Assembly (NCBI GenBank): GCA_013416405.1
Contig: JACCET010000011.1
Location: 1-64,000 of the forward strand
Source of the DNA: Alcaligenaceae bacterium
Lineage (GTDB): Bacteria > Pseudomonadota > Gammaproteobacteria > Burkholderiales > Burkholderiaceae_B
DNA: 64,000 nt
Direction of reading: 5' to 3'
Made by a program: the position numbers and the translations under genes. Positions within the stretch are counted from its first letter, which is position 1. Every line of letters starts with the position of its first letter. Positions 25,477-35,583 of the stretch are shown one piece after another. The notes beneath the pieces are model-generated. The model did no database searches. It saw nothing but the letters and a program-made list of their open reading frames with translations, and had not been told where the DNA came from.

Positions 25477-26679
25477 TCAGGTGGACATCTTGCAGCCCGC
25501 TTCCTCGGGTGACAAGAACGATTGACCACCATGCACGATATCGGCAAAGTCGTCTTTGTCTTTCATATCGGCCTTGGCCTTGCCCTTGAGCAAATAATAA
25601 TTCTTGATGACTTGATGGTCGGCTTTACGTATGGTTTCCTTGCCGGTAAGCCCGTCGTATTCCGTGCCCTCCATGGCGGCAATGACTTTGGCCGGATCAG
25701 TGGAGTTGGCCTTGACGATGCCGTCGGCCATCATTTTGGAGATGATGTAGGCTCCCGCCAGACTGTAGTTCGGGTTGACGTTGAACTTGGCGCGGGTTTG
25801 CTCGACCAGTTGTTTGTTCAGCGGCGAATCAATGGTGTGCCAGTACTGAACACCAAAATAGACATCCTGGCACAGATCAGCCCCCAGCGACTCGAATTGC
25901 TCCAGGCCGGAAGCCCATGCCACCAGAATGATGGTGTTGGTCTTCATGCCGAAGCTGACCGCCTGGCGCAGCGTTTCCGAGCTTTGCGAACCAAAGTTCA
26001 GCAGCACCAGCACATCGGGCTTGGTAGCCATGGCATTGGTTAGGTAGCCGCTGAACTCGCGCTCATCAAGGGAGTGGTAGCTGTTGCCCACGTGCTCAAG
26101 GTTGTTTTCCTTAAGAATATTCTGGGTGGCGCTAAGCAGGCCTTCGCCAAACACATACTGGGGCGTGATGGTGTACCAGCGCTTGGCATTGGGATGCTGC
26201 TTGATCAGCGGCCCTACCGTTTCGCGCACAGCACCGTAGGTGGGAACTGACCAGCGGAACATGGCTCGATTGCAGTCTGATCCGGTGATTTCGTCGGCTC
26301 CGGCCGTAGTCACCAGGATACCGCCCTGCTTGTCCAGGCTTTTGCCCATGGCCAGTGCTTCCGAAGACAAAATGCCCCCAGAAAAAAAACGGGCTTTTTG
26401 CTGCTCGAACAAGTCCTGAACCTGCCGCACGGCGGTTGCGGGCTTGCCTTGCGTATCAAGCACCTTGTAAGAAACAGGTCGCCCGATCAAGGTTTTATTC
26501 TGTTCGACAAACAACTGCATGCCCATTTCGGCAAATTTGCCATTGGCGGCAAATGGCCCGGACATTGGATTGGGCGCGCCAAAGACTATGGGATCTTCGG
26601 CGGCAAAAGCCGTTTTAATGGCAAAGGGTGTGGTCAGCGCAGCAAGGCCGCCAACTTTCAACAGGTCACGTCTATTCAT
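25477..26679 (-). CDS. ABC transporter substrate-binding protein, Tat-exported
   Basis: A 400-residue periplasmic binding protein of the branched-chain/amide type (peripla_BP_6). The leader MNRRDLLKVGGLAALTTPFA has a twin-arginine motif, then AFA cleavage near residue 26. The mature part starts with IVFGAPNPMSGPFAANGK, close to receptors for amides and branched-chain amino acids. It is the first gene of the operon that leads through two permeases and two ATPases to the M20 and M81 hydrolases. The ligand is therefore probably an amide or N-carbamoyl amino acid. Confidence 0.92.
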   Translation of the reverse strand: MNRRDLLKVGGLAALTTPFAIKTAFAAEDPIVFGAPNPMSGPFAANGKFAEMGMQLFVEQNKTLIGRPVSYKVLDTQGKPATAVRQVQDLFEQQKARFFSGGILSSEALAMGKSLDKQGGILVTTAGADEITGSDCNRAMFRWSVPTYGAVRETVGPLIKQHPNAKRWYTITPQYVFGEGLLSATQNILKENNLEHVGNSYHSLDEREFSGYLTNAMATKPDVLVLLNFGSQSSETLRQAVSFGMKTNTIILVAWASGLEQFESLGADLCQDVYFGVQYWHTIDSPLNKQLVEQTRAKFNVNPNYSLAGAYIISKMMADGIVKANSTDPAKVIAAMEGTEYDGLTGKETIRKADHQVIKNYYLLKGKAKADMKDKDDFADIVHGGQSFLSPEEAGCKMST

Positions 26680-26856
26680 AATGTCTCCGGCATTTTAATC
26701 TTTTTGGATGCTGGCTTGCCAGCACCTTGATGGCCAAGTATCTGTGTACTGACTGCGCACAAATCCTAGCAGAACTCCAATAGGGTGAAAATATACAGAT
26801 AACAAGTACTAAATTAATCGTACAGATATATTAAAGAAAACTGTACTGCTCCATGC

Positions 26857-27918
26857 TTAACGCTGAGCACGACCGCTCAAACGTTCGAATTCCCGCAAGT
26901 AACTACGCGCCATGCGCTCAACATCATGTTCCTGGCGCACATAGGCATAAGCACGCTCGACAGCCGCCGAGCGAAAGGCCGTATCGTCCAGCATACGCCG
27001 CATACCGGAAGCCAGAGCTTTGTAGTCTTTTGTTTTACACAACACGCCGCGCCCCTGTGCCAGACTTTCCTTCAGGCCACCCGCATCGGTGGACACCACA
27101 GGAATCCGCTGCTGAAAAGCATCGAGCACGCTGCTGCCCAGCGCCTCGTCCACAGAGCTCATGGCGAAAACATCCATCACACTGTACAGGCTTTCGACGT
27201 CTTCCTGGAAGCCTGCAAACAAGTATATTTTTTCAAGCCCAAGCTCAGCCACACGCGCCCGGGCAGCCTGCTCGGCATCACCGCCCCCGCCAAAATGCAT
27301 AAAGACAAAGTCGTCGCGTTCCTTGGCCAGTTCATTGACCGCGGCAATCATGGTCAAGGGATCTTTGCCGCCCACCAGGGCGGCCGAGGTAGCAATCAAG
27401 CGCCGGCCCTGGAGCGGCCATTCGTTCAAAAAGCGCTGGACACGGTCATGATCAATCACAGCAGGCTCGATGGCACTGCGGATGATGATGGGCTTGAAGC
27501 CCAGGCGCCGGGGCTCGGCCGCCGCCGATTCACTGATGGCCACAAGCAAATCCACACAACGCCATTTAAGTCGGATTTTTGTATCGTTACGGACGGGAAA
27601 ATCGGTCCGCCGCGAGAACACCACGGGACGCCTGTGCAGCCAGCGCGACAGACCCGCCCAGGTAATGGTGTTGGCCGTTTGCGCATGAATGATGTCGAAT
27701 TGCCTGGCGGCACCGGCCAGAAACATAAGCCGCGCCATTAGGCCGACAGGCTCATGAACCTGGAATCCTTCCGACTTGGCCACATTTGCCAGTTGCCCGC
27801 CGCGTCGCGCCATCAAGACAACATCATGGCCTTCTGCACGAAATTGACGCATGCAGTACATGGTCTGCCGCTCCCCTCCGCGCCAGCCCCGTTCAAGGTT
27901 CAGTTGCAAAATCTTCAT
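26857..27918 (-). CDS. glycosyltransferase family 4 protein
   Basis: A protein of about 353 residues with the GT-B fold. The start at the internal ATG 27918 gives MKILQLNLERGWRGGERQT; the TTG at 27930 overlaps the MFS stop. The N-terminal acceptor domain is followed by the C-terminal nucleotide-sugar domain with EDVESLYSVMDVFAMSSVDEA and the E-x7-E type segment SSVLDAFQQRIPVVSTDAGG. It transfers a sugar from a nucleotide donor, probably in surface polysaccharide or LPS synthesis. It is the last gene of a run with glmU and an exporter. Confidence 0.9.
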   Translation of the reverse strand: MKILQLNLERGWRGGERQTMYCMRQFRAEGHDVVLMARRGGQLANVAKSEGFQVHEPVGLMARLMFLAGAARQFDIIHAQTANTITWAGLSRWLHRRPVVFSRRTDFPVRNDTKIRLKWRCVDLLVAISESAAAEPRRLGFKPIIIRSAIEPAVIDHDRVQRFLNEWPLQGRRLIATSAALVGGKDPLTMIAAVNELAKERDDFVFMHFGGGGDAEQAARARVAELGLEKIYLFAGFQEDVESLYSVMDVFAMSSVDEALGSSVLDAFQQRIPVVSTDAGGLKESLAQGRGVLCKTKDYKALASGMRRMLDDTAFRSAAVERAYAYVRQEHDVERMARSYLREFERLSGRAQR

Positions 27919-27926
27919 AACACGGT

Positions 27927-29315
27927 TCAAAGTTCCAGATCGGCCACCGGACTGCGATGGCGGACTACATTGATAAACAAGGCGATCAGCGCGCAGGCCA
28001 TCGCGGCGGCAAGCCCCAACCTGGAGCCATTTTGCTCGGACAGGTTGAACGAGAGCCCCACCAATGTAGTACCCAGGGTTTGTCCAAATACGCGCGTGGT
28101 CGCCTGCATGCCCCCCGCCGCGCCACTGCGATGTCTGGGCGCGCCCGCCAGCAGGGCTCGATTATTGGGGGTCTGAAAGAAGCCAAAGCCGGTTCCGCCC
28201 AGCAGCATCACTAATGCAAACCATAAAAATCCTGTCTGTACCGGCATCACGATCAGAGCCAGCAGGCCCAAGGCCATGGTTCCCGCACCGATTCCGCACA
28301 GAATCGCGACCGCATAACGGCTGGACAGATAGCCGGCAACGGGTGCCATGACCGCAACGCCAACAGACCAGGCGCCCAGCAGCACGCCAACCTCCGCATA
28401 GGAATAGCCTAATGCCTGTTTGAAGTAAAACGGCGTGACGACGAACGCGGCCATTTGCGCGGCGAAAGAGAAGGCCGAAGCCCCCACGGCGTATGCAATA
28501 GGTGTAATGCGCAGCAAATCGACAGGCAGCAGTGGAGCAACTTGCTCGCGTGAGCGTCGCACCAGAACCCAGCCGGCCAGACCAGCCAACAACAGGCACA
28601 AGGCGGCCAGTGCGGGATCCCTGACCAGCGCATCCAGGCCAAAGATGGACAAGCCGAACACCGGCACGCTCAGCGCGCAGGCGGTCCAGTCAAAACGGCT
28701 CTTGTTGCGGGGCACATCCGGAAAAAAACGTATGCCTGCATAGGCGAGCAGACATAAAGGAATGGTCACCAGAAATATCCAGTGCCACGATGTCAGTTGC
28801 AACAGAAACGCGCCAGCCGTCGGACCCACCACGGCCATGACGCCCACCGTCATGGCATTCAGGCTTAGGCCCACACCCAGCTTACGGTTGGGGTAGATAT
28901 TGCGCACCAGGCCGCCGAACAGACACATCAACATCGCCCCACTCAGCCCTTGCATCATCCGTGACAAGGTCAGGCTGAGCAGTCCGGTCGCTGTCGCCGA
29001 AGCAATCGCCGACAGCATGAATAGCGTCAGGCCGATAGCGAACATGCGCCGAAAGCCTATGCGTTCCGCCACGGCAGACAAAGGTAAAAGGGAAACGACG
29101 ACAACCAGACTGTAGGCAATGACGATCCAGACAATCTGGCCCGGCCCAATACCCAGCTCTTGGGCGATCGCCGGCAACGCCACATTCACCATGCTGGCGT
29201 CCAGCACGGCAATGGTCAGCGCAAGCATCAGGGTCGCGGCGGCCCAGTGGCGCCGGGGCGCCTCTAGGCCATCAGGCAAGTCAGGCTGGCTACTCGTTTC
29301 AGCGCCTGTACTCAT
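27927..29315 (-). CDS. MFS transporter, DHA2 (EmrB/QacA) drug-exporter family
   Basis: A 462-residue protein with about 14 hydrophobic segments. It has the DHA2 motif C/D1 stretch LDASMVNVALPAIAQELG in the first segment, motif A-like AVAERIGFRRMFAIG and WHWIFLVTIP before segment 6. It exports hydrophobic compounds using the proton gradient. It starts six bases after the glmU stop and its stop overlaps the TTG upstream of the glycosyltransferase, so the three genes are co-transcribed. The substrate is not evident. Confidence 0.92.
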   Translation of the reverse strand: MSTGAETSSQPDLPDGLEAPRRHWAAATLMLALTIAVLDASMVNVALPAIAQELGIGPGQIVWIVIAYSLVVVVSLLPLSAVAERIGFRRMFAIGLTLFMLSAIASATATGLLSLTLSRMMQGLSGAMLMCLFGGLVRNIYPNRKLGVGLSLNAMTVGVMAVVGPTAGAFLLQLTSWHWIFLVTIPLCLLAYAGIRFFPDVPRNKSRFDWTACALSVPVFGLSIFGLDALVRDPALAALCLLLAGLAGWVLVRRSREQVAPLLPVDLLRITPIAYAVGASAFSFAAQMAAFVVTPFYFKQALGYSYAEVGVLLGAWSVGVAVMAPVAGYLSSRYAVAILCGIGAGTMALGLLALIVMPVQTGFLWFALVMLLGGTGFGFFQTPNNRALLAGAPRHRSGAAGGMQATTRVFGQTLGTTLVGLSFNLSEQNGSRLGLAAAMACALIALFINVVRHRSPVADLEL

Positions 29316-29321
29316 GGATCG

Positions 29322-30695
29322 CTAGGATTTCTTGACGGGCCGGGTCCAGCCTTCTATGGTTTTTTGCTCGGGACGCGATATGGTCAGCTTGCCAGCCGGC
29401 GCATCGCGGGTCAGGGTCGTGCCTGCACCCAGCGTGGCACCCTGCCCCACACGCACGGGGGCAACCAGCTGCGTGTCCGAGCCGATAAAGGCGTCATCTT
29501 CAATTACAGTCAGCGACTTGTTGACGCCATCGTAGTTGCATGTGATGGTACCGGCCCCGATGTTGACCCGCGCACCGATCTGGGCGTCGCCAATATAGGC
29601 CAGGTGGTTGGCTTTGGAACCTTGCCCCAGCACACTTTTCTTGATTTCAACGAAGTTGCCAACATGAGCCTGAGCACCAATCTGCGCGCCCGGGCGCAGA
29701 CGCGCATAGGGGCCTATGCGCGCGTCGTTGCCCACCTGGGCTTCCTGAATATGACTGAAGGCTTCGATATGCGCGCCGGCGGTAATGACGGCATCTTTGA
29801 TGACGCAGTGCGGCCCGATGTGAACACCGTCGGCCAGCTCGACCTTGCCCTCGAAGACGCAGCCCACATCGATGAATACATCACGGCCGCATGCCAACGA
29901 GCCACGCAGGTCGAAACGGGCCGGATCGGCCAGGGTGACACCTTGTTCGAGCAGGCGGCGGGCCTGTTCCTGCTGCCAACTGCGTTCAAGCTGGGCCTGC
30001 TGCACCCGGCTGTTCACCCCCAGCGTTTCCCATGGGTAGCCGGGATGCGCCGCATGCACCGGCAAACCATCCTGGACTGACAGGCCCACCACATCGGTCA
30101 AATAATATTCACCCTGGGCATTGTTGTTGTCTATGCGCGCCAGCCAGTCTTTCAGCTTTGCAGTCGGCGCGGCCAGAATACCGGTATTGACCTCGTTGAT
30201 GGCATGTTCCTGCGGCGTGGCGTCTTTGTGTTCGACTATCCGTACGACTTCGTTGTCTTGATTACGCACAATGCGGCCGTAGCCGGTGGGGTCGGACAGC
30301 TTTTCAGTTAGCACGGCCATACCGCCCGCGCGGGCCTCCAGCAAGCCTTGCAAGGTGGCCGACTGAACCAGCGGGACATCGCCGTACAAAACCAGCGTGA
30401 CGTCGTCGGGGCCGCCGCTTTCGAGCAATGCCGGGACCGCTTGCTGGACGGCATGGCCAGTGCCCTGCTGCGGGCTTTGCAAGACGAATTCAATGTCGGC
30501 CTGGCCGGAAAAAGCTTGCTTGACGCGCTCGGCGCCGTGACCTACCACGACAATGATGCGTTTGGGATCAAGGGCGCGTGCATTATCAAGCACGTGCGCC
30601 AACATGGGTTTGCCCGCCAGCGGATGCAACACTTTGGGAAGGTTGGACTGCATGCGTTTGCCAAGGCCGGCGGCCAGAATCACAATATTGAGCAT
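29322..30695 (-). CDS. glmU: bifunctional N-acetylglucosamine-1-phosphate uridyltransferase/glucosamine-1-phosphate acetyltransferase
   Basis: A 457-residue enzyme, the normal GlmU length. The N-terminal pyrophosphorylase domain shows [17 protein letters not shown], then [11 protein letters not shown] and YGDVPL. The C-terminal half is a left-handed beta-helix of hexapeptide repeats ([25 protein letters not shown]). It converts glucosamine-1-phosphate to UDP-GlcNAc, completing the pathway begun by GlmS 12 kb away. It heads the operon with the MFS exporter and glycosyltransferase. Confidence 0.98.
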   Translation of the reverse strand: MLNIVILAAGLGKRMQSNLPKVLHPLAGKPMLAHVLDNARALDPKRIIVVVGHGAERVKQAFSGQADIEFVLQSPQQGTGHAVQQAVPALLESGGPDDVTLVLYGDVPLVQSATLQGLLEARAGGMAVLTEKLSDPTGYGRIVRNQDNEVVRIVEHKDATPQEHAINEVNTGILAAPTAKLKDWLARIDNNNAQGEYYLTDVVGLSVQDGLPVHAAHPGYPWETLGVNSRVQQAQLERSWQQEQARRLLEQGVTLADPARFDLRGSLACGRDVFIDVGCVFEGKVELADGVHIGPHCVIKDAVITAGAHIEAFSHIQEAQVGNDARIGPYARLRPGAQIGAQAHVGNFVEIKKSVLGQGSKANHLAYIGDAQIGARVNIGAGTITCNYDGVNKSLTVIEDDAFIGSDTQLVAPVRVGQGATLGAGTTLTRDAPAGKLTISRPEQKTIEGWTRPVKKS

Positions 30696-30773
30696 GAAAA
30701 TACTTGAGTAGTCGCTAAAAAGGTCAGAATACCCGGAAACACGAAATCACATGTCGCAAGCGGCTGCTTATTA

Positions 30774-31511
30774 TTAACCATCTGTATCGTCGGCCGAGCG
30801 CGTGCGTTTGCGTGCCGCCGTTTTGCGGGCAACTTTCTTGGCTGGCCGGCCGGTAGTGGCGCTACGCGCTGTTTTCTTGGCAGCCTTGCCGGGCGGGCGC
30901 CCCAAAGTAGAGCTGGATGCAGCATGCTCGGCGGATGACTCGGCTGCTGCACGGGCGGTCTCGGCGCTTTGCAGCGTGGCGGTCGTAGCCGCAGCTAGGG
31001 TATCGAACTGCTTCTGCAACATGTCCCACCACCCTTGCGCAGCTGCCGTGTCAGCCGTTTGTGCGGGTGGTTCGGGCGCCTGTGGCGCCGATGGCTGTGG
31101 CGTGGGCTCGGGTGCTGCAGCAGCCTGCCCGGGCCTGATGCCCAGCACGACCTCTAGCGGTGATGCCCCCGAAGACGCCGTTTCTCCGGCCGACATACCC
31201 GAATTGGCCACAAATGATTTCAAGGTCATGATGGTTGCCCGCTGCACTTCCAGCCCCTGTATGGTGCTGGAAAGCATGGATAAATTCATGCGCAACCAGT
31301 TTTCGACGGCTCGCAAATCGCTGATGCGGCGATCCAGATCTTCGATGGACATGGGCGGCGTCAATGCCGAGTGTTCCAGCCCGCCACCAACAGCCAGCCC
31401 TTGCCAAGCCTGACGCATCATTTCCATGCTGGCCATCATGGGGTTCTGGGCCATGTCGCCGCTTTGCCCGAAACCAGGCAATACAAAGGGATTATTAGCT
31501 TGAGTGGCCAT
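30774..31511 (-). CDS. phaM: PhaM-type polyhydroxybutyrate granule-associated protein
   Basis: A 245-residue protein. The N-terminal part (residues about 50-105) has the PhaM core SIEDLDRRISDLRAVENWL and STIQGLEVQRATIMTLKSF. The middle is rich in P, A and Q. The C-terminus is a histone-like tail (PGKAAKKTAR, PAKKVARKTAARKR). In Ralstonia, PhaM activates the PHB synthase PhaC and ties granules to the nucleoid through that tail. No other pha gene is near; it stands alone between glmU and a Nudix gene. Confidence 0.85.
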   Translation of the reverse strand: MATQANNPFVLPGFGQSGDMAQNPMMASMEMMRQAWQGLAVGGGLEHSALTPPMSIEDLDRRISDLRAVENWLRMNLSMLSSTIQGLEVQRATIMTLKSFVANSGMSAGETASSGASPLEVVLGIRPGQAAAAPEPTPQPSAPQAPEPPAQTADTAAAQGWWDMLQKQFDTLAAATTATLQSAETARAAAESSAEHAASSSTLGRPPGKAAKKTARSATTGRPAKKVARKTAARKRTRSADDTDG

Positions 31512-31649
31512 GTCGGCTCCTTGGGCGCAATCGTTCGACGAGTGAATAAGACGGAAACAGCTACAAAGTTCAGACTAACTGCCGTAACGCGTGCAGCTAG
31601 CTTAAACCTAAGCAGCACATCCGTCTAACTGAACAATATAGACCTGGAA

Positions 31650-32483
31650 CTAAGCAATCAGGTCTTGCTCCAACCGTCTGTGCAAACCCTCGAGCACAAC
31701 CAGCTCGGCCTCGCGCGTGAAGGCGTCGGTTTCCAGCAAGTCTTGCAGCTCGACCAGGTCGACCAGACGGATCTCACTGACTTCGCCATCAAGATTTCTG
31801 GGAACGACAGTTTCGGCCAGCACGCAATCGCTGACCAGCACGTCTTCGACCTGATAGCCTTCCGGCAAACGTCGGTGCATACGCAAAATAATGCGCAGAG
31901 GTGAACGGTTTTCAAGGTCGTGGGGTTCTAGCCCAGCCTCCTCGTTGCTTTCCCGCAACAAGGAATTATCCAGGCTTTCACCGGCGCCCGTCAGGCCGCC
32001 AACCAGTGTGTCCCATTTACCCGGGTCTGTTGACTTGCTGAGTGCGCGCCGGGCTATCCATAGCCGGCCGTCGGGGGACCAGGCATTCAGATGCACTGCT
32101 TTTGTCAGCAAGCCCAAGGGGCGCACCGCGGCGCGCTCAATGGCGCCCAATCGGCGCCCTTCGCCTATCACGTCCAGCAGTTCATTGCGCCAGCCGCGCA
32201 GGCAGCCGGTATCCTTCAAGGAGAGCGCAAGCCGTGCCAATACGGCGTTTAGGGGCATGCGCTGACTGGAGGCTGCAGTAATATGAACCGCCTCATCTTC
32301 TATATGCACACCCGGCAGCCCATGCAGGTGCCCAGTGGCCTTGGCGGTTATCCAGCCCGCGACGCGGCCCGACACGGTCAAGGGCCGCGAGCCGCTGGGC
32401 GGCAAGTGTTGAATTCTTCTGATAAGTTGTCGGTAACGAGTCTGGACGACAGGCACCAACGCGCTGGCTTGTGCTTCTTTCAT
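31650..32483 (-). CDS. Nudix hydrolase with an N-terminal DUF4743 domain
   Basis: A 277-residue protein. The Nudix box GAGESLDNSLLRESNEEAG lies at residues about 166-184, with the catalytic REx2EE core intact. The first 110 residues match the DUF4743 region found in thiamine-pyrophosphokinase-related Nudix proteins of plants and bacteria. It would hydrolyse a nucleoside-diphosphate-linked compound; relatives include oxythiamine-diphosphate hydrolases. The specific substrate is not known. It is divergent from the cytochrome oxidase operon. Confidence 0.88.
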   Translation of the reverse strand: MKEAQASALVPVVQTRYRQLIRRIQHLPPSGSRPLTVSGRVAGWITAKATGHLHGLPGVHIEDEAVHITAASSQRMPLNAVLARLALSLKDTGCLRGWRNELLDVIGEGRRLGAIERAAVRPLGLLTKAVHLNAWSPDGRLWIARRALSKSTDPGKWDTLVGGLTGAGESLDNSLLRESNEEAGLEPHDLENRSPLRIILRMHRRLPEGYQVEDVLVSDCVLAETVVPRNLDGEVSEIRLVDLVELQDLLETDAFTREAELVVLEGLHRRLEQDLIA

Positions 32484-32571
32484 GCAATAATTGTAGTGTA
32501 AGCACGCCCGCCCATGCCTGGTTTTTAATGGGCACCAGCGCAGAGCCAGCCCACAGTCAGCGCTAGTTCGC

Positions 32572-32577
32572 TATAAT
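32572..32577 (+). promoter_or_regulatory. candidate -10 box upstream of coxB
   Basis: A consensus TATAAT sits in the 247-base gap between the divergent Nudix and coxB genes, about 154 bases ahead of the coxB start. No clear TTGACA is seen at the proper distance, so the promoter would rely on an activator or an extended -10 element. It is supported by sequence only. Confidence 0.4.
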
Positions 32578-32730
32578 TCTGCGGTCTTTAAGTAAATTCG
32601 AGCAGGTAGTTCTGACTTTGTCATTTTAAGCCTGCCGTCCAATAATTGTGTGCTCATTCGACGTTCTTTCGATGCATTTGTTTGATCAGAATCAACGTTT
32701 GGCTAGGGCGCGTCGTATTTCGAGGTCAGC

Positions 32731-33891
32731 ATGAAGAAGTTGAGAGGGTTACTGGGCACTGGCGCATTGCTCATGGCAGGCGTAGCCAGTGCACAAATCA
32801 AGGATATGCCCGGAGGACCCAGAGTTAATCAGCTCAACCTCCACGAAGGGGTGACGCAAATCCAGCACGACATTGTATGGATACACTGGATGATGCTCAT
32901 CATCTGTGCCATCATTTTTGTGGGCGTCTTCGGGGTAATGTTCTACTCCATCATCATGCACCGCAAATCGCGCGGCGCCGTTGCCGCGAAATTCCACGAG
33001 CATGTCGGCATTGAAATCGCCTGGACGGTCATTCCCTTCCTCATCGTCATCGGCATGGCCTTACCCGCCACGCGCACCGTCGTTGCCATGAAGGACACCT
33101 CCAGTTCCGACGTGACCATCAAGGTAACCGGCTACCAATGGAAATGGGGCTACGAATACCTCGACGGCGCGGCCAAGGGCGTCAAGTTCTTGTCCAACCT
33201 GACAACGCCACGCGCCCAGATCGACGGCACAGAGCCACGCAGCAATACCTATCTGCTTGAAGTCGATAATGAAATGGTCGTGCCGGTCAACAAAAAAGTA
33301 CGCATTGTACTGACCTCCAACGACGTCATTCACTCGTGGATGATCCCCCAGTTCGGGGTCAAGCAAGACGCCATGCCCGGCTTCCTGCGCGACACATGGT
33401 TCCGCGCCGAAGAAATCGGTGTGTACCGTGGTCAGTGCGCCGAGCTCTGTGGCAAGGATCACGCCTTCATGCCTATCGTGGTCAATGTCGTGTCTCAAGA
33501 AGACTACGACAACTGGGCCGCAGACAAGCAGAAAGCCCTGGCTGCCCTGGCCGACGATCCCAATAAAGAATGGACCAAAGACGAGCTGATCGCTCGCGGC
33601 AACACCGTCTTCACAGCCAACTGCGTGGCTTGCCACCAGGCTAACGGTAAAGGTATTCCGGGCACCTTCCCTGCGCTTGATGGCGACGAGAAATTCGTAC
33701 TCGGCCCTATGAAAGACCAGATTCTTACCGTGCTTAACGGTCATCCGGGCACCGCCATGGCGGCCTTCCGCGACCAACTGAATGACGTCGAAATCGCAGC
33801 TGTCATCACCTACACCCGCAACGCCTGGAGCAATGCTGGTAAGGGTAAAGACCCAGTTGTTCTGCCTGCAGATGTCAAAGCCTTGCGTTAA
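32731..33891 (+). CDS. coxB: cytochrome c oxidase subunit II with C-terminal cytochrome c domain (caa3 type)
   Basis: A 386-residue protein. It has a signal peptide (LLMAGVASAQ), two membrane helices (residues about 45-120) and a cupredoxin domain holding the binuclear CuA site C236-x3-C240 (QCAELCGKDH with the following H and M). It ends in a covalent haem c domain C298-VAC-H302. Electrons pass from cytochrome c through haem c and CuA to subunit I. The fused haem makes this a caa3-type oxidase. It heads the operon coxB-coxA-small protein-DUF2970-coxC. Confidence 0.97.
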   Translation: MKKLRGLLGTGALLMAGVASAQIKDMPGGPRVNQLNLHEGVTQIQHDIVWIHWMMLIICAIIFVGVFGVMFYSIIMHRKSRGAVAAKFHEHVGIEIAWTVIPFLIVIGMALPATRTVVAMKDTSSSDVTIKVTGYQWKWGYEYLDGAAKGVKFLSNLTTPRAQIDGTEPRSNTYLLEVDNEMVVPVNKKVRIVLTSNDVIHSWMIPQFGVKQDAMPGFLRDTWFRAEEIGVYRGQCAELCGKDHAFMPIVVNVVSQEDYDNWAADKQKALAALADDPNKEWTKDELIARGNTVFTANCVACHQANGKGIPGTFPALDGDEKFVLGPMKDQILTVLNGHPGTAMAAFRDQLNDVEIAAVITYTRNAWSNAGKGKDPVVLPADVKALR

Positions 33892-33977
33892 GCCGATAGC
33901 GCGTGTAAAACAAATTTGAATGTTTCTTGCCGGGTTGGCGCAAAGCGGTAACCCGGATAAGTAGGAAGGAGTCCACA

Positions 33978-35573
33978 ATGAGCAGTGTTACTGCCGATCA
34001 CGTCTCAGGCCACGGCCACGACGATCACGACCACAAACCGCACGGCTGGCGCCGTTGGCTGTTTGCAACCAACCACAAAGACATCGGTACCATGTACTTG
34101 ATCTTTTCGTTCTGCATGCTGCTGGAAGGCGGCGTGCTGGCCTTGTTGTTGCGAACAGAGCTATTTTCGCCAGGCCTGCAGTTCTTCCAGCCTGAACTGT
34201 TCAATCAGTTCACCACCATGCACGGCCTGATCATGATTTTCGGCGCCATCATGCCGGCGTTCGTAGGCTTTGCCAACTGGATGATTCCATTGCAAATCGG
34301 CGCATCCGACATGGCTTTCGCCCGCATGAACAACTTCAGCTTCTGGCTGCTGCCCATCGGTGCCATCCTGTTCACGGTATCGTTCTTTGTTCCCGGAGGC
34401 GCCAACGCAGCCGGCTGGACCATGTACGCACCGCTGTCGCTGCAGATGGGTCCGGGCATGGACTTCAACATCTTTGCAGTGCACATCCTGGGTGCGTCGT
34501 CCATCATGGGTGCCATCAACATCGTCGTTACGGTATTGAACATGCGCGCACCCGGCATGACCCTGATGAAAATGCCGTTGTTCTGCTGGACCTGGCTCAT
34601 CACTGCATACCTGCTCATCGCCATCATGCCGGTACTGGCCGCCGCAGTCACCATGCTGCTGACCGACCGCCACTTTGGCACTTCGTTCTTTAACGCCGCC
34701 GCCGGCGGCGACCCGGTCCTGTATCAGCACGTATTCTGGTTCTTCGGCCACCCCGAAGTCTACGTCATGATTTTGCCGGCCTTCGGCATCGTGTCGGCCG
34801 TTGTACCCGCCTTTTCCCGCAAGCAATTGTTTGGCTATGCGTCCATGGTGTATGCCACCGCCGCCATTGCCATCCTGTCCTTCCTGGTCTGGGCTCACCA
34901 CATGTTCGCCACGGGCATGCCGGTAACGGGTCAGCTGTACTTCATGTACGCCACCATGCTCATTTCCATCCCCACGGGGGTCAAGGTGTTCAACTGGGTT
35001 GCCACCATGTGGCGCGGGTCTCTCACCTTTGAAACCCCCATGCTGTTCGCCATCGGCTTCATCTTCGTGTTCACCATAGGCGGCTTTACCGGCCTGATCC
35101 TGGCCGTGGCACCTATCGACATCGCCGTCCACGACACCTACTACGTGATCGCCCACTTCCACTACGTGATGGTGGCCGGCTCGCTGTTCGGCATGTACTC
35201 GGGCGCCTACTACTGGCTACCCAAATGGACAGGCCGCATGTACAGCGAAAAGTTGGGCAAATGGCACTTCTGGACCAGCATGATCTCGTTCAACATCACC
35301 TTCTTCCCCATGCACTTCCTGGGGTTGGCCGGTATGCCACGTCGTTATGCCGATTACGCTGCACAGTTCACCGATTTCAACGAAATCGCCACCATAGGCG
35401 CCTTCTTCTTCGGCTTTTCACAGTTGATCTTCCTGTTCCTGACACTCAGGGCCTGGAACGGCCGAGGCGAGCCGGCTCCTGCCAAGCCATGGGAAGGCGC
35501 TACAGGCCTGGAATGGACTGTGCCTTCACCCGCACCCTTCCACACCTTTGTAACGCCTCCAGTTGTTAAATAA
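33978..35573 (+). CDS. coxA: cytochrome c oxidase subunit I
   Basis: A 531-residue protein with twelve membrane helices. The start at 33978 has AGGAAGGAG in front; the upstream codon at 33927 does not. The histidine-rich N-terminus is unusual but common in this group. Key motifs: TMHGLIMIF (low-spin haem a ligand), FGHPEVYVMILP (CuB His with cross-linked Tyr), WAHHMFATGM (CuB His pair) and AHFHYVMV (haem a3 and a ligands). It reduces oxygen to water and pumps protons in the inner membrane. Confidence 0.98.
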   Translation: MSSVTADHVSGHGHDDHDHKPHGWRRWLFATNHKDIGTMYLIFSFCMLLEGGVLALLLRTELFSPGLQFFQPELFNQFTTMHGLIMIFGAIMPAFVGFANWMIPLQIGASDMAFARMNNFSFWLLPIGAILFTVSFFVPGGANAAGWTMYAPLSLQMGPGMDFNIFAVHILGASSIMGAINIVVTVLNMRAPGMTLMKMPLFCWTWLITAYLLIAIMPVLAAAVTMLLTDRHFGTSFFNAAAGGDPVLYQHVFWFFGHPEVYVMILPAFGIVSAVVPAFSRKQLFGYASMVYATAAIAILSFLVWAHHMFATGMPVTGQLYFMYATMLISIPTGVKVFNWVATMWRGSLTFETPMLFAIGFIFVFTIGGFTGLILAVAPIDIAVHDTYYVIAHFHYVMVAGSLFGMYSGAYYWLPKWTGRMYSEKLGKWHFWTSMISFNITFFPMHFLGLAGMPRRYADYAAQFTDFNEIATIGAFFFGFSQLIFLFLTLRAWNGRGEPAPAKPWEGATGLEWTVPSPAPFHTFVTPPVVK

Positions 35574-35583
35574 GGCGCCGCAC

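Noticed and set aside
33061-33978. Long minus-strand frame opposite coxB
   Set aside because: It is a shadow of coxB: the plus-strand protein has full CuA and haem c motifs, while the minus frame has no family features or ribosome site.
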